Positions 35,190 to 49,179 of a stretch of 64,000 nt of DNA are shown piece after piece. Location of the stretch: positions 310,001-374,000 of the forward strand of contig OZ234494.1 in the NCBI GenBank assembly GCA_965153455.1. Direction: 5' to 3'. The notes below the pieces were generated by a model. It made no database searches and had not been told where the DNA came from. It was given only the letters and a program-made list of their open reading frames with translations. The DNA comes from Sphagnum compactum. Taxonomy: Eukaryota; Bryophyta; Sphagnopsida; Sphagnales. The position numbers were made by a program, and so were the translations under genes. Position 1 is the stretch's first letter, and each line of letters begins with the position of its first letter.

Positions 35190-37200
35190 AGACCTTTGAT
35201 ATTGATATGAATCGAAAGTTTCAAAATGTTTAGGTTTTGAAAATGCCTTGGGTAGAACCTCTTTTCAATGAATTAACTTAGTTATATTTTTCAAATGTCA
35301 TGTTTATTTTAAAATTGAAAAGAAAAAAAAGATTTTGGTGGCTAAATAGGATTCCATCAAAAAACATGGAAGTGAAAAGGAAAGTTATTAATGGCAAGTG
35401 GTTTATTGATCTAAGATCTAAACATGCAAAAAATGAAATTGCTTATGCTCAACTATTGTCAACAATTATCCTGTAATAACTTAATCTTGGTCAAGTAATG
35501 GAAAACAAGCAAAAAGGTTCAATTTGCCACTATTTTCAACCTTTTGAATAAAGGTAAAACAATGATAGATTATGAGGATTTTTCACCTTTGTTTAAGCTT
35601 TAAGACTTTGATATGTCCCCAAAAACATTGGTTTAAGGGGGTTAGTTGGCAAATGGAAAAAACATATAAACCATGAGGAAAGAAAAACAACTAAATTCAT
35701 TATTAATAATGCCAAGTTTGTATCTCTTACTTGTGATGAAGTCACATCCATGGATAATACAAGTTGGGCAATGCAAATGGTTGTGTTGTGTAAGATTGGT
35801 GTTGAATACCCTTGTTGTTGTATGTCCAACAACTGTTTAACGGATTTGGAATCAACATTTAATTTTATTGATCATCATGAATTTTTTGATGACACAAGGG
35901 GGTTTGAAGGAAAAGGAGCTTGCTTCAAGGTTGGTTTGTTTTGGTGTTAATGGGGTCAATGCCTTCCAAGGCCTTAGATCTATAATTATAGTTCAAATTC
36001 AACATGGATACATTCCTTTTGTCATTGGTGTGCATTGTATGGCTCATTAGTCAAACTTAGGAATACAAACCTTTTCAAATTTACCTTTGGTTTTTCACAT
36101 TGAAAGTCTTTTGTATTGTATTTATGCCTATTTCAACCATAGTCCCAATAAACATTTGGAATTACCAAATTGATAAAAACCATGGAAACAAAGGGCAACA
36201 AAACATTATGAAACATCAAAACTAATTGGATATCCATGATCAATTTCATCAAACATGTGTTATTTGAATATTACACTTTCTCATGAAAATGACATTAAAT
36301 GTACCCACAATAGCCTTTGCCAAATTTAACTTGTGTCTATTGACTGATGTTGAAATGTTCTTACGGTTGACAATTATTATGCCACTATTAGAGACAGTGC
36401 ATTCTTTTAACAAATTTGCATAATTGTGCAACATGTGTTTGTGTGTGAATTTATTACAATAGTCAAGATTTGTGAAGGTGGTGTATTGGATGTATTATGG
36501 CATCCATTCCTCTTTCCAAGGTGATGTGTTCATGAATTTTCAAGCCTTGATCAATTATGCTCATAAGAGTATAAATCTTCATTAGATTATTGATCTAAAC
36601 ACAAAAACAAATCATTTGGCATTTGAATTTGTTGAGCAACATATTTGGGTCACATTTGTCGATTACATGGGAGCATTTGGTTTTGTTACAAAACTTGTAT
36701 ATGCAAAAATGGTGGCATTTGTGAAAAAAAAATGTGAAAAATATCTAGTAGTTCTCAAAAATGCCCTTTGCTAACCTCACAAATACATAAGGCCTGATGA
36801 ATTTTGGGTTCCAAGATTGTTTTCAACCATAATGTTTTACTTATATTGATTTTTTTGTCATTACTATGATAAATAATTCAAAGTTGGCAAAACAAAAACC
36901 TTTTGATGTAAAACCACTTACCAAACTATGAAAAAAAATTCCTCATCACAAATTCTTGTATAAAAAACCTTCATTACATCAAGTTGGTTAAACTTGTACA
37001 AGTTATTGGCTCAAATAAGGATGAACATTGTTTTTATATGTTAACATTCGTGAAGACTAAACTATGGAACAAGTTTAAAACCCATTTGGAGAAAAGTCAT
37101 TTGAATGTTTGGCCATTAGTCTTTCACCTTGCAAGATTTTCATTATGGAGTGCAATTCAGAGTTGGAAAGATAATACAACTCAATATGGAATTTGAAGGC
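35190..37200 (+). pseudogene. Second decayed hAT-type transposase (zinc-finger-862-like)
   Basis: Fragments in several frames follow the order of plant hAT-like transposases. An N-terminal block around 35.2 kb reads MPWVEPLFNE, and about 35.6 kb holds SPKKHWFKGVSWQMEK. Next come FVSLTCDEVTSMDNTSWAMQ (35.7 kb) and SRLVCFGVNGVNAFQGLRS and FVIGVHCMAH (35.9-36.05 kb). SNLPLVFHIESLLYCIYAYF follows, then HSSFQGDVFMNFQALINYAH (36.5 kb). Finally comes a C-terminal hATC-like block at 36984-37196: VIGSNKDEHCFYMLTFVKTK and AIQSWKDNTTQYG. More than ten stops or frame changes make it dead. It differs from the relic at 15.5-17.8 kb and is on the opposite strand. No terminal repeats were identified. Confidence 0.75.
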
Positions 37201-38280
37201 CACCCAAGTTTCACATTTTTCTCCTTTGTATCATGAGTCTTGATTCCTTAAGCTTTAACTTTTTTTTCTTTTTTTTCTTTACAATATGATTAGATATTGG
37301 AATGCTTGGAAAGTTGGATGTTTGGTTTACATGTTGCAACTTGCTTCACCTATGTGTTGCCTCACAAATTTTTTGATTTGGTAGGTTCCTTAACCTTGTT
37401 ATAAAGATTTATCAAGTTTTTTTTATTGAAAACTCTTCTATTCAATGGCTCACTATTATGAATCTATAACATTATTTTGGGTATGAATTTTGAACCATGG
37501 ATGATGGCAATGAACATATGGCTTTCAATTAACTAATTTTTGATGGTTGTTACAACTTGAGTTTTGATGGTGTCAAAATAAATGGGCTATCTTTTGTTTC
37601 CATGATTCATGTCTTTTGGGATAAGCTAAACCTTCACCCAACCCCCTTTTGGGCCTTCTAAAATTATGATTTATTTTTCATAACGAACATGCAAGACAAA
37701 AGTTTTCTTTTGTGTATTAGGTTTTATGTTATAATGGGCAAGGTCTTTATGGGTTGGGGTTCAATTCCCCAATATAATTATGTCATCACAAATTGAAAAC
37801 ACAAAACCTGCATAAGACTCACTAAAAATTAAAAGCTTGTAGCTCCAAAACCTACTTCAAAAATTCTCCTTTCACAAAGTAAGATCAATAAAATGATTTC
37901 CCAAATTGTTTGAAAATTTACACATTTCCTTGTCATTTATTTTCACAGTTCAACATCTATAAATCTATGTAACAATTATCACTCATAAAGAGGCTGCCAT
38001 GTAAACAACTCAGCTAAAATTTTTAAAAAATGAAAAAAAACAACAACATTGCTCCTGAGTTTAAGGTTCCTCAGGAGTATGGGCATACAAGGTCCTTCCC
38101 ACTACTAGTGTTGCCTTGTGATGTGTGCATATTTAGGCTTTGTGAGAAGGTTTGCCTAATGCTTCCAATTTTCACATGGACAAAATGAATAACTAATTTT
38201 TGTAAGTAATATTAATTCGTATTTATGAATTTGAAATAAGTTTTTTTTTTCACACCTCAACTTCATATTTTCATGAATTT

Positions 38281-38302
38281 TATTATTATTATTATTATTA
38301 TT
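38281..38302. repeat. (TTA)n microsatellite
   Basis: About seven TTA units. A short (AT)n tract lies at about 38559-38571. Confidence 0.85.
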
Positions 38303-38768
38303 GTTATTTTGGGGTGGGACAAAAAGTGGCAATCATGGGCATGGAAAAGCAACCAATCACTTGGAAATAATTGTCCATTGATGAATTCATTGGGTGGTCT
38401 TAGGTATACTATTTGAGTGAAAATAACATCAAACCCCATGTCATGTTTCTCATGATTCCAAAGCAAAAAAAATTCATTTGTGACAACACTCTTGCATGTG
38501 TGATCATTCTATATTTCATCCAACATTTCATCCAACATTTCTTTAGAAAATTGTGATCATATATATATATGAAAGGGACCGAAATGAATAGGTAGGTTTT
38601 TAGTTGTCTTTTGATGGTCATTTTGCACCATCTCAAGTAGGTTTAGGGTTCATGTGTAGGTAAGTGGCATTATGAAATGAAATTTTCATATAGAGATTTT
38701 CAATTTTGTTGGGCAATGCCCCTCTATTGCATTTGGATCCAACTTTTGGAAGTTTTACCTTATTAGAA

Positions 38769-38796
38769 GAACCGATTTCACATTAAGTGAACCGGT
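38769..38796. repeat. Short palindromic hairpin
   Basis: AACCGATTTCAC and GTGAACCGGTT face each other around a 5-base loop. No further role visible. Confidence 0.6.
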
Positions 38797-40529
38797 TTTT
38801 TGGGTGAAAGTGTTTAGACTGTTTAGATTGGAACGGATTTTTTTGGGTGTTCAGAGTGTGGACACAAGTAGGTAGATGTACAACATCTTATCTATAGAAT
38901 TTCTTACTTTTTCATTTTAAGAAATTAACCAAAAAAATAATTTATTTCTTTTGAAAAAGATAATTTAATTTTTATTTTTTTGGCAAGGGCCAAGCGTGTT
39001 TGTGATGCCTTTTTTTTATATAAAATCTTGGATACCTTTTCTTTTCAGGTTTAGCAACCCAATGTGGAATAATTATTTAATTTCTCAATATTTCACTTGG
39101 GTAGTAAAAAAAAAATAACAATTTATGGAATATTGGGTGTAGAGAGCTCTTGTCAATTATTGGATCCCTCCTGCTATATCTGCTTTTAAAAATTGGATTC
39201 CATGCCTTTTTTTCCGGTTTGGCACCCCAATGTCAAATGATTATTTTAGTTTTTGAAATTTTCATTTTCAGTAATAAAAATAAAAATAATAATGGAATTT
39301 TTTTGCATTTGTTATTGGCATTCAAAAATACCAAATAATAATTTATGGAACTTTTGATTTTTTTCTTTTCTCTTTTTGCCAAAAGTGGGGAGAGAGATAA
39401 GGTTTCATCAAATTATAGGGTAGATAAATCTTCTCAATTGTTAGATATCCCATGCTCTACAATGATGGAGGAACTTGAAAGCAAGATTTAACTCCTAGGG
39501 TTCCCACTTTCCACCAAGTTTTATTCTTTTTCCCACCCTCAATGTTGTCATGGATGCATGGCATGGCATGGCCATGTTGTTCCTCCTTCAGTTCTTCTCT
39601 CAATGATGATCATTTCAACTCAAGATTGATTACCTACTCTTTTCACCTTTATTTCCATAATGGACTTAATTTTTTTCACTGGAAAACTCACATTTTTCAG
39701 TTTTTTAAAAATTTAATTTAAAAATTTTATAAAAAAAATTTTTAAAAAAAAGGCGGGGGGAAATACAAGTGGTGTGGTAGAGAATGTAAGCACCACATAA
39801 AATTGGCCCAATTCCTGAAATTTTGACATCAAGGCTAGTAAATTCTTTAACATTCGATATTTCAAGTAGCCTTTTTTTATTTAAATTGAAATTTCCAGAA
39901 ATAATCTAATTATTACTGAACTTGAAAGGGTTTACAATAGTAACAAAATGGGCAAAATTTCATTTACCATAATATCTTGTAGTTTTGACTCATGTTTTGT
40001 TGAATAACTGATTTGTTTTGAAAGTTTTATTTCAAAAAATATATATTCTTTAAGGTTCAATATTTTTCTTTGCAAGCTTTTGTTATTTGATTAATTGCTT
40101 TAATAAATTTTCAACATTTCAAAAAATAATATAGTTAATGCAAAGTTGCCAAAGTTGTAAGCTAGTTGATAGCAACTCCATAACAACTTTTTTTGGGCAA
40201 TCTCCAATGTATGACCTAAGGTTGAATGAAGTATTGGGTTAGCCTCTATATATCATGCCAAAATCTTATAGGGTATTAAGCTTGTTAACCCATTGTCATA
40301 GGTTTCATCCAATGTAGGCTAGTATCACCCAATTGGTTTTCAAGTTGGCTTTTTAACTAAGAACTTGTGGGTATCACATAATTAGGTGATACCCAATTCA
40401 ATAACCACCTTGTTGATTGTTGATTTTCACCCAAGTGAAAATTGAAACCTAAAAGTTGGGCAAGAAACTAAGATTTTTGTTTTTTGTACCCCCAAAAAAC
40501 TATTAAATGTCTACTTAGGTTTGGTTTCC

Positions 40530-40865
40530 AAGGCTAAGGTGGTCTAGCGGGTAAATAAGGTAGGTAATTAAAAAAATTAAAATAAAGAACCCCACACAAG
40601 GATTGAACCCAAGACTTTTCAAGTTTTTATAATTCAACTTTTATTTCTAGATCACATACCATGTGTGAAAAGGCTTGTTGTAATTTCGTAATTTAAAATT
40701 TAATCATGCCAAGATCCCTTGTTTTGGAATGTGTAAATTTCAAATTAAAAAGTTATGAATTTATTTTACATATGAAAGCATTTGGTTGAATGGTTAAGTC
40801 ATTGTAACACCATTAAATTGTTTTGAGTTCAAAGTTCAAACCCAATGTGGGGAATGTTAACCTAA
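40530..40865. repeat. tRNA/SINE-like Pol III box motifs
   Basis: At 40770-40860 (+), TGGTTGAATGGTTAAG resembles an A box and GTTCAAACCC, 55 bp on, resembles a B box. At 40590-40610 the minus strand reads GGGTTCAATCC, another B-box shape, near GGTCTAGCGGGTAA on +. Neither folds as an intact tRNA by eye, so SINE remnants are the more likely explanation. Confidence 0.3.
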
Positions 40866-41124
40866 AGTTAATTTTCTACCTCTTACTTAAGAGATTAATT
40901 ATTTAAAGTGCATCTCCATAACTTTTATTATCAATAATAATTATCTTCACTTTTGGGGGATTAGGACCATTAGTATAGTTAACTTCTAATTTAGTTGGAC
41001 TTCTTGTAATGGTGTTTTTCTTTTTGGTATAGACTTGGGGAGGATTTAAAGGCGGGAAGGCCCTTTTTTTTTCCCTTGCTCTTTGGTCTTGGAATGTAAT
41101 TTTTCTTTGTTTTTTTCCCTCTCA

Positions 41125-41143
41125 TTTTTTTTTTTTTTTTTTT
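41125..41143 (+). repeat. Poly(T) run, 19 bases
   Basis: Nineteen consecutive T inside a T/C-rich stretch; possibly the tail of an old retroposon on the minus strand. Confidence 0.8.
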
Positions 41144-44100
41144 CCTTCTTGGAGGGTAAACTTGGAGGGGGCTGTTTGTATTTTCTTTTCACTTGTAAGT
41201 TGTTCATTATTGGGAGGGAAATTGTTTCATTAAAAAGAGGGGGAAGAATTCCTCCTTTTGAATTTTTGTGGCCAAGTGGGCTTAATAAATACTAGTTGTG
41301 TTTCATTTTTTTTATGTTGATTTTGGATTCTATATGTATATTCTAATTGTACCTATTGATTAGGAAATAATTGATAGCTGTTGAAGCAAACTATTGTCAT
41401 GGAGGTATATATTTGTTGACATGTTGCACCATTCTAGAGGAATGTAGAAATTGCTACCCTAGCCATGATTTTTCTATTGTAGGGTAGAATTACTACCACT
41501 ATCAAAACTATTTTTTCTTGCTTTATTCACACATGGGCTACATAGCTTACTACCCTAATGATAATGTAAAGTTAGTAGATGGTAGATAGGTGGGAAAAGG
41601 TAATATTACCACTTAGTAGTAATTGGTTATTTTCTTCACCTTTGAATGTGTAATTTCTTTTGTCAAGTTATTTCACTAATAATATGTAAGTAAAGATAAA
41701 ATAATTTTTGTAGTTTTAATTTCTCCTTTCCTAGTATTATCATTGTGTTGAAGGTGATTATTGAGGACCTTGTTGGAGCTTATTTATAGGGAGCCTACAT
41801 GATACATTTAGGTTTTTTAAATATCTTTAATGTTGAGAACTAAGATGATATTTGCGGTTTTATCATTGATGAAATTCAACTTGTCGAAGAACCCCCAGAA
41901 AAATCAAATTTTTTTCATTTTTTTAATGGCCAAAATCTTGAAAATGACAAATTTTTCATGTTTGTTCTCATTTTTGTAATATTTTTGCCAAGTTGAAAAA
42001 TTTGCAAAAAAAACATATTGATGTAATCCATTTGAAGCATGCATCTTGCTAATTCCAAAAAAAGGTGAAATGGTTTCAAACATAGATTAAACTTAAATTG
42101 AACACCTATGTTCTAAATGCCCAAAATTCCTTGAGACATTTGATAATTTCAAAAATTCAAACAAAAAAAATATTAAAGTGCATATGTGATTGGGCCATGT
42201 GAACCCAATACCTTATAACCATTTTTTTAATCTTTCAAATCCCACAAATAATAAACAATTCAAAAATAATCTTTGAGTTTCAAATTAGGCTTTGGATATT
42301 TTAGATTCCTCAAAAATCATAACTCAAAGTAAGGAATGTGGAATGTGTGTTTGAGGGTGAAGATAAATTGATACTATTTTTCTCTTTTTGAAAAACAATT
42401 TAACTGAATTTCTAATTTTCATAATGTTTTGTTAAGTTTGAAGCATACCCTGAACTTGAATTCTTGGTTTTCCCCAAGTGTGGTCATGAATATAAAAGTA
42501 GGGCTAAACATTATTACATTAAAAAAATTCATCATAAAAAAATTTCCACTTGATCATCAACAATCATGATGTCAAAACAAGGACCGCATTGTTGATTATC
42601 ATGATGTTACATGTATAATGATATGTGGATGTGTGTGCAACACCTTTTAAATGTCTTTATACATGCAAAACATATATTTAGTTACAAATCTTGAAAAAAA
42701 TAGAAATGCAAGTCGTCAAGATGGGATCTTTTTTATGTGATTTACCCAATTTACATAGTCAATTTAATTAAATATACATTTATAACATTAAAAAATTTAG
42801 GAAATATTTTTACATAGATACCAAATATTTCTATAAATTGATAATGATCATTCTTATATATTGTACCTTTACAATACATTTTATGAGATGTGAATATTTC
42901 ATTCCATGTTTCATTAAAATTTGGACGAAATTAAAAAAATTAATTGTAATCAAAGTGGCGAACCACCTAGTGATTGGAGACCAATTGTTATTGACATAGT
43001 GAATACACCAAGTTGAATATAAATTTACATTTATATACTATCAATTTTATTTATAATATTTATTTTATTTTGATAAATATTTCCCATAATTTTAAGTGAT
43101 AATGTTTATGCTTTTCTTTTTTTCACCCTAAAAATCATATTTGTTGATAGAAAAAACATACGTACATGGCATATGTTAGTAGCAAGAATGAACAATGGTT
43201 TCCATGGCCACAAGGCAATGGTTTTACCAATCAATCATCACATGACTTTGTAATACAATGTGTCAAAATAATATGTTTTCATAACTTGATTTATCAATAT
43301 ACCTACCTACCCACCTATACTTATGAACACCTATCTATATGAATACCTCTCTAATTACTTATAACATCATTAAACCTATCTACCTACCCAACTGCTTACT
43401 CACAACCTTTTATTTATAAATAGGCCTTTCTAAACTAAACTTTTACAAGTTTTACTTTGGTTATGCAAAATGGTCTATAACTAACATAAATAAAAGGTAG
43501 ATATTAATATTCCCCCCATTTTAACCAATTTTTCAAACTAAAAATACGAAATATATTTGTATGAAAAATATTCTACATAATGAATATTAAATAATACAAA
43601 AAATAAACTTGGATATATTATTTCAACTATAAATGAACAAGATAGTTATATAATGACATAGTCTTAACCAAAGGCATATATTGGCACTATTTAAGGTAGG
43701 GTGAACAAAGTTCTTTTTTAATGCATTGGGTAATGAATTCAATTAGTGAATTGCACTTACATAGTTTCTTAGTAGTTATCTTACAACAATCTAGTGATGA
43801 CGATAGTTAAAGTTGGTATATGTGACTTTAAGTATAATAAAGTCCAATGGTATGGTTGTCAACTTGACAATTATGAAACATTCCATATGGAATTCCAAGT
43901 TTAATTACCTCCTTTCACCAATCCACCTATATGACATGAAAAGGAAAATTAACATGTGTATTTTTCATAATTTGGTTGAATTCCATTCCAACCAATTCAT
44001 TTCAATTGAATTTGAATTAAAATTAAAATTGATTTGAACTCATTTGATTTTGAATGGAATTTGAATGCAATGTCATTCCATATTTTCATTCAAATAGTAC

Positions 44101-47100
44101 TTAATTTTCACATAATTAAAACAAATCCCATTATTTCATTGTCATTGGTAGTATGTAACAATTGATGCTAACCACTTGTAATTTGGCTTAAGGCTCAATT
44201 GATAAGTGGATATGTGATTATTGACCAATCCCTAACCTTTCCAAGCTATTTTGTTTTACATATTGATTTTTTTCCAAAAGATGATACATGTGTTTTAAAA
44301 TCCATTGCAACTAGGTCCAAATTGCAAATATTACAATATGTAAAAATTGTATAACACTTTACAAAGGAAAACCTTTAAACATTATCATTTGCATCATAGA
44401 AATAATAAAGGAATTTGATGTGAGTTAAACAAAATAATAACCCACACCAATTTTGTGCAAATTCCTTATTTGTTTAACATAGTGGGGTCCATCCCTTCGA
44501 TCCCTTCAACATTATTGGTGGGGCCTATTTTGTGGATGCCTTATTCAACTTCACAAGAATTAATAGTTCATGGCAAATTATGTCATTTCTTTAATCATAA
44601 TTTAATCCAACAACACATTATATCCCTTCCATCATAATGTTTGTCGAAACCCTTTCCTAATAATGAATTATCTCTAAAAACCCTTTCACTAATTCAAATT
44701 GGATTATCACAAAGGTGTAGTCACAATAAAATGAGCAAAAAGGATGTTAGATAATGGAAAAATAATTAATATTGGAGAAATAATTATGTTTTACCATTTA
44801 AACCATGGCAATTGTGGCAAGTTGTTTCATTATCATTCATATGAATGTCAAAAAATTCACACCAAAAATCCATTTGATAAAAAATTTAGTTTAAATTTCA
44901 ATTTAGGACCCTTGAAAATGAACATCTATTGCATTAAAAGGAATCAATTTTGCAAAGGACTATCAAAAGGACTTATATAATAAAAAATAATTGATGTAAT
45001 AAAAATAAAAAGATAAAACCTATCAGCCACATTCAAAAAACACTTATATTTTGAAATATGTGAAAATCTAAAAAATTTTAAGAACTTTCCAAAATTGATC
45101 CAAAATTTTAAAACTTCAAAAGTCCTTTATCACATATAAATGGAGTATAATGTACAAGATGAGTTAAGAAAAGTTGTATTTTATTATATAGAAAACATGA
45201 AAATTTTAAAAATAAAATTTTGGTTATGATTTGAAATTGTTATTGTTTTTGAAGACAAAACACTAAATTTACAAGGAATCAAGACATTTTCAAAAATTAA
45301 TTTTTATTCCAAAATAATTTTAAAAAAAACATGTCACGCTACTTGAAACACAAGCCCACATCACAAAAATAAGCTTGAAAAAATATTTTTATTTAAAAAA
45401 ACTTACTAAAAGATTGCTTTTACAATGTGAAATTTGAAAATTAATGCACATTAGTGAAAAGATACATTTTTTTTTATCATTTTACTAAAAACATTAATGT
45501 TCCATAGTTTTATGATGGATTTTTTCACTACTTCACATCCATTTGCATCCAAGTTTATCTTTTTTACATACTATGAACAATGGTGGGAAAAAATGTATCA
45601 AATCACATTGTTGAATTTAGAAATTTTGACATTTTGATATTGATTATTTAATATATGACCTTATTTTAAACAAGTGCCAATGGGTTTAATGCAAAAGGAA
45701 ATCAAAGTAGATCAATGTTTATTTACGAGTGAATTTTCACCACTTCGCCTCAAGAGAAAAAAAAATGATTCATAAAACTTGGATCTTTGTGGAAAAAAGT
45801 GCCAAAATTGCAAGATTTCAAGGGAGGAATTTATGGAAATTGCCATATTTAAACAATATGTTCCAATACGTTGTTTTATATATATTTAAGATTTATTTTT
45901 CTTTCATGAATTGTAGCCAAATTTGTTTAATTTCTTGGGCTGATCAGAACCAATGTAGCAATGTCAAAAAATTGGAATTGTTTTTGGATGTAGATGTTGA
46001 ATATTCTAATTAACCAATTATAATGGGGGTGTCATATCAATTAATCAATGAAATTCAATGAATATATGGTAATTATTCCTTGATGAAAGATTAGTCAATC
46101 ATGTTGCCTTATCATGGCAATCAAAGTGATCACTTTCAAATGCAAATGATAGTTATTTCATATGAATAGGGGACAAGTGTTGTTGATTACATTTACTTAA
46201 TGAACTATGTGTTTCATTACCTCTTCATTATTATTATTTTCAATACTTCAGAATATAAATTTTTGTTATGCAAATTTAATTATGTATGTTTGAATGGTAT
46301 CTCATGGGAATATGTATTTTATTTCAAAGATGTATGAACATAATATTTTCATTTGAAACCTTGGTTATACATTAGAAAATTGTTGGAATTTGCAACAATT
46401 TGAATAAGTTATGAAGTTATTTTACATTTTATGCAAGTGTTTTTTGTTTGTCAATTTTTAAAATTGGGATATTGATTTTTAATTATTGCAAGTTATTTAT
46501 TTATTTTGAAAATCCTTGTCGAATGGAAACACCATTAAATTTAATTATTTTATGTTTATGACAATAATGATTCCAAACAAGGACAAATCCTTCCCTCTTC
46601 CTCTCCTCCCTCTTTCTACCTCTCTTATGTTCCCGTATGGTTTTCAATAGTTCCTCATTATTTATGTCAAAGTTTCAAATCGCAGTTTTTTTGTGTCCAT
46701 CTAAATGTGTAGAAAAAATAATTAAGAAGATAGACTTGGAAGAGGTTGGTTATTAAATAATTCCAATGACAATGTTTCATTGGAACTAGTTTATGTACGA
46801 TGGGTATTTTGGTGATCATCACTATGACAATTTCAGAGTCATTCTAGATTATAATTTGTCATAGATCAAATTTCATTCTAGAAATGTTTCTTATTGTTTA
46901 TCTTGCACCCTTTCAATGTTCCTTTTTTTTTTGGTCTATTTGTATGTTGTTGTGAACTTATTTAATAAATTAGACTTTCATTGACATTTTGCCTACTGCA
47001 AATCAAAAATGAAAACATATTAATGGAACAAAATGACAAATAGTGAAATTTGTAAAATTTTATCTTTTGAAAAAACAAATTTGATTACAACAAAATTATT

Positions 47101-48834
47101 ATGTTCACAAAAAAAATTTAATCACTGTCATTAGTAGTGCGAAATAGTGTGGAGCCCAAATATTATAAATATTATGAAAATGCATATGAATTTGTCTTTT
47201 CAAATTCATGTAAGTGGGTAAGGATTATTTGGATGTGGGCACACATAGTCATCACTTTTTTGAATTAAATTTCCATTGAAGTATTGGTATTATTTTTTAA
47301 TTGGTTTTGTAATTCTATATTTATGATGTGTGAGAATCTTGATACAATAATAATAACAATAAATAATAACTAAATGTTTGAAGGTTGTGTGAAATGGCAA
47401 TTGTGGGTAATATGGTATTTATGTTGAATATTTATAATCACATAATATGTAACATAAGAAATAAGGAAAGTTGAAAAATTAAACAATGGTAAATGAGTAT
47501 CTTGGGAAATTTTTTATGTATCAATTGATTTTGATATTTTGAAATTCTGGAAAGGGCCCAATGGATTTGGCAATGATCCACATAAGACAATTGAAAATGG
47601 TTCCCATGTGTTAACTAGCTTTGAATCTATGGACTTTTATATGGCAATAATGCCCACATTTCTATTAAAATACATTAATGAGACATTTAGTTTGCCCATT
47701 AAATGTGATTGAATTGAAATTCCTTTAAATTGTGATCATCATAATTTGAGCTTCACTCAATGGCTTCTCAATATAAAGAAAAATGAAAATGCAATACTTA
47801 TGATTATGTTGTTATTCATTTTTTTAATTCAAAGGATTCATGTATTTTGGTGATAAAAATATCAAATATCTTTTCAATGGAAAAAAGTAAAGGAAATATT
47901 AAATGTGATATAATATATATATTTCAACAAAAACCTATTTTTCAAGCTACATGAAATTGAATGGCTTTTACATAAATAAATGGGGTCATTTAGTTAGTAG
48001 GTTAAACAAGATCAATTGAGTCTCCAATAAGTGATAATTGAAAAAAATATGTACATGTTTTAATTTAGTTTTTTATATTTGAAAGCACCTCTCCTAGTAA
48101 AATTTCCCATTTTCAATTTCAAGAATCTTACAAGACACTTTTGTAAGAATCTTAAATTTGAAAATATCTTTACATTTGAGAAAGGGGAAAGAACTAGTCT
48201 TTTTTGTAGGAGAAATTGTCACAAGGTGACATTAATTTTCGTTGTGGCAAAAAAATAAATCAAATTAAAAATTCTCCATATTTTGCCCTTTATTTCTTAT
48301 CTGGGGATGTGTGCATTGCATCTATGCTTACTTGCTAATGTGTTAATTGTCTTGTACAAAAGTGTCGACAATTAAGTTAAAATATGTCTAGGGATGTTTG
48401 CCATTGTTGCTACACTAAAATGTTGGGTAACATTGAAACCCAATGAAACTCTTATTAAATTTGAGGGCCAAACCAAGGGTGATTTGAATCCAAAAACCCT
48501 CTCAATGGGGTTCTTTGTTTCATACATTAACTTGTTAAATTAAACTCCATAAAATTAATTTTCCCCATATATTCAATGTTTGGTTTGAAAAAAAAGACTT
48601 CGTTAAATTTCTTTGATATAAAGGATGACATTATTTAAATTTTTTTTAAAAAAATAATTTATTTTTAATGACCATGTATTAACCCTCCTTGACCATGAAG
48701 GTTATTTCATAAATTTTCAAGCAACAAAGCAGAAACTATTGAATTCAAAATGATTTTTATCATTGGAAATTAATTAAAATTTACAAAATTATTTTTTGAA
48801 ACTAATCAATGCCTTTTCATCATATTGACAATTG

Positions 48835-49175
48835 AGTTCACATTTGTCTATAATGTCACATGAAAAAATGCATTTGCCTCTTCATGTCATATAAAAAAAT
48901 GCATGGAAAATCTCCCATGGGTGATCCTATGAACCATCCTCCCATTTAACCATCTCAGCTTATCAATTTGACTTTTCATGTTGCATGAAGAAATGCATTT
49001 GCCTTTTCATTTCATGGGAAAATGCATGTGAGTCTCTTATTGATTATTATTATATTAGCCATCCTCCTATTTAGCCATATTAACCAAGCAACACCTTTGC
49101 ATGTCACATAAAACATTACATTTGCGATTTCATCTCACGAGGAATCTCTCATATTTGCCATTTCATTATTAGCCC
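48835..49175. repeat. Degenerate tandem repeat, unit about 120 bp
   Basis: Two to three diverged units share ATGCATTTGCC-TTTTCAT, GGAAAATGCATG, and CCATCCTCC-ATTTA-CCAT. Boundaries are approximate. Confidence 0.55.
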
Positions 49176-49179
49176 TTCT

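Larger units (their letters stand above)
37210..48830. other. Long AT-rich gene-free region
   Basis: Homopolymer runs, short open frames (for example 41083-41295, 43813-44037, 44744-44980 and 45729-46013 on +) and simple repeats. None of the frames has splice context or recognisable similarity. Probably very old transposon debris. Confidence 0.6.

Noticed and set aside
35593-35832. Minus-strand open frame of 79 codons.
   Set aside because: It is antisense to the hAT relic, whose plus-strand frames match the transposase family.
40530-40865. Possible tRNA genes.
   Set aside because: A- and B-box-like motifs are present, but no cloverleaf with paired acceptor and anticodon stems could be drawn; kept only as low-confidence SINE-like motifs.
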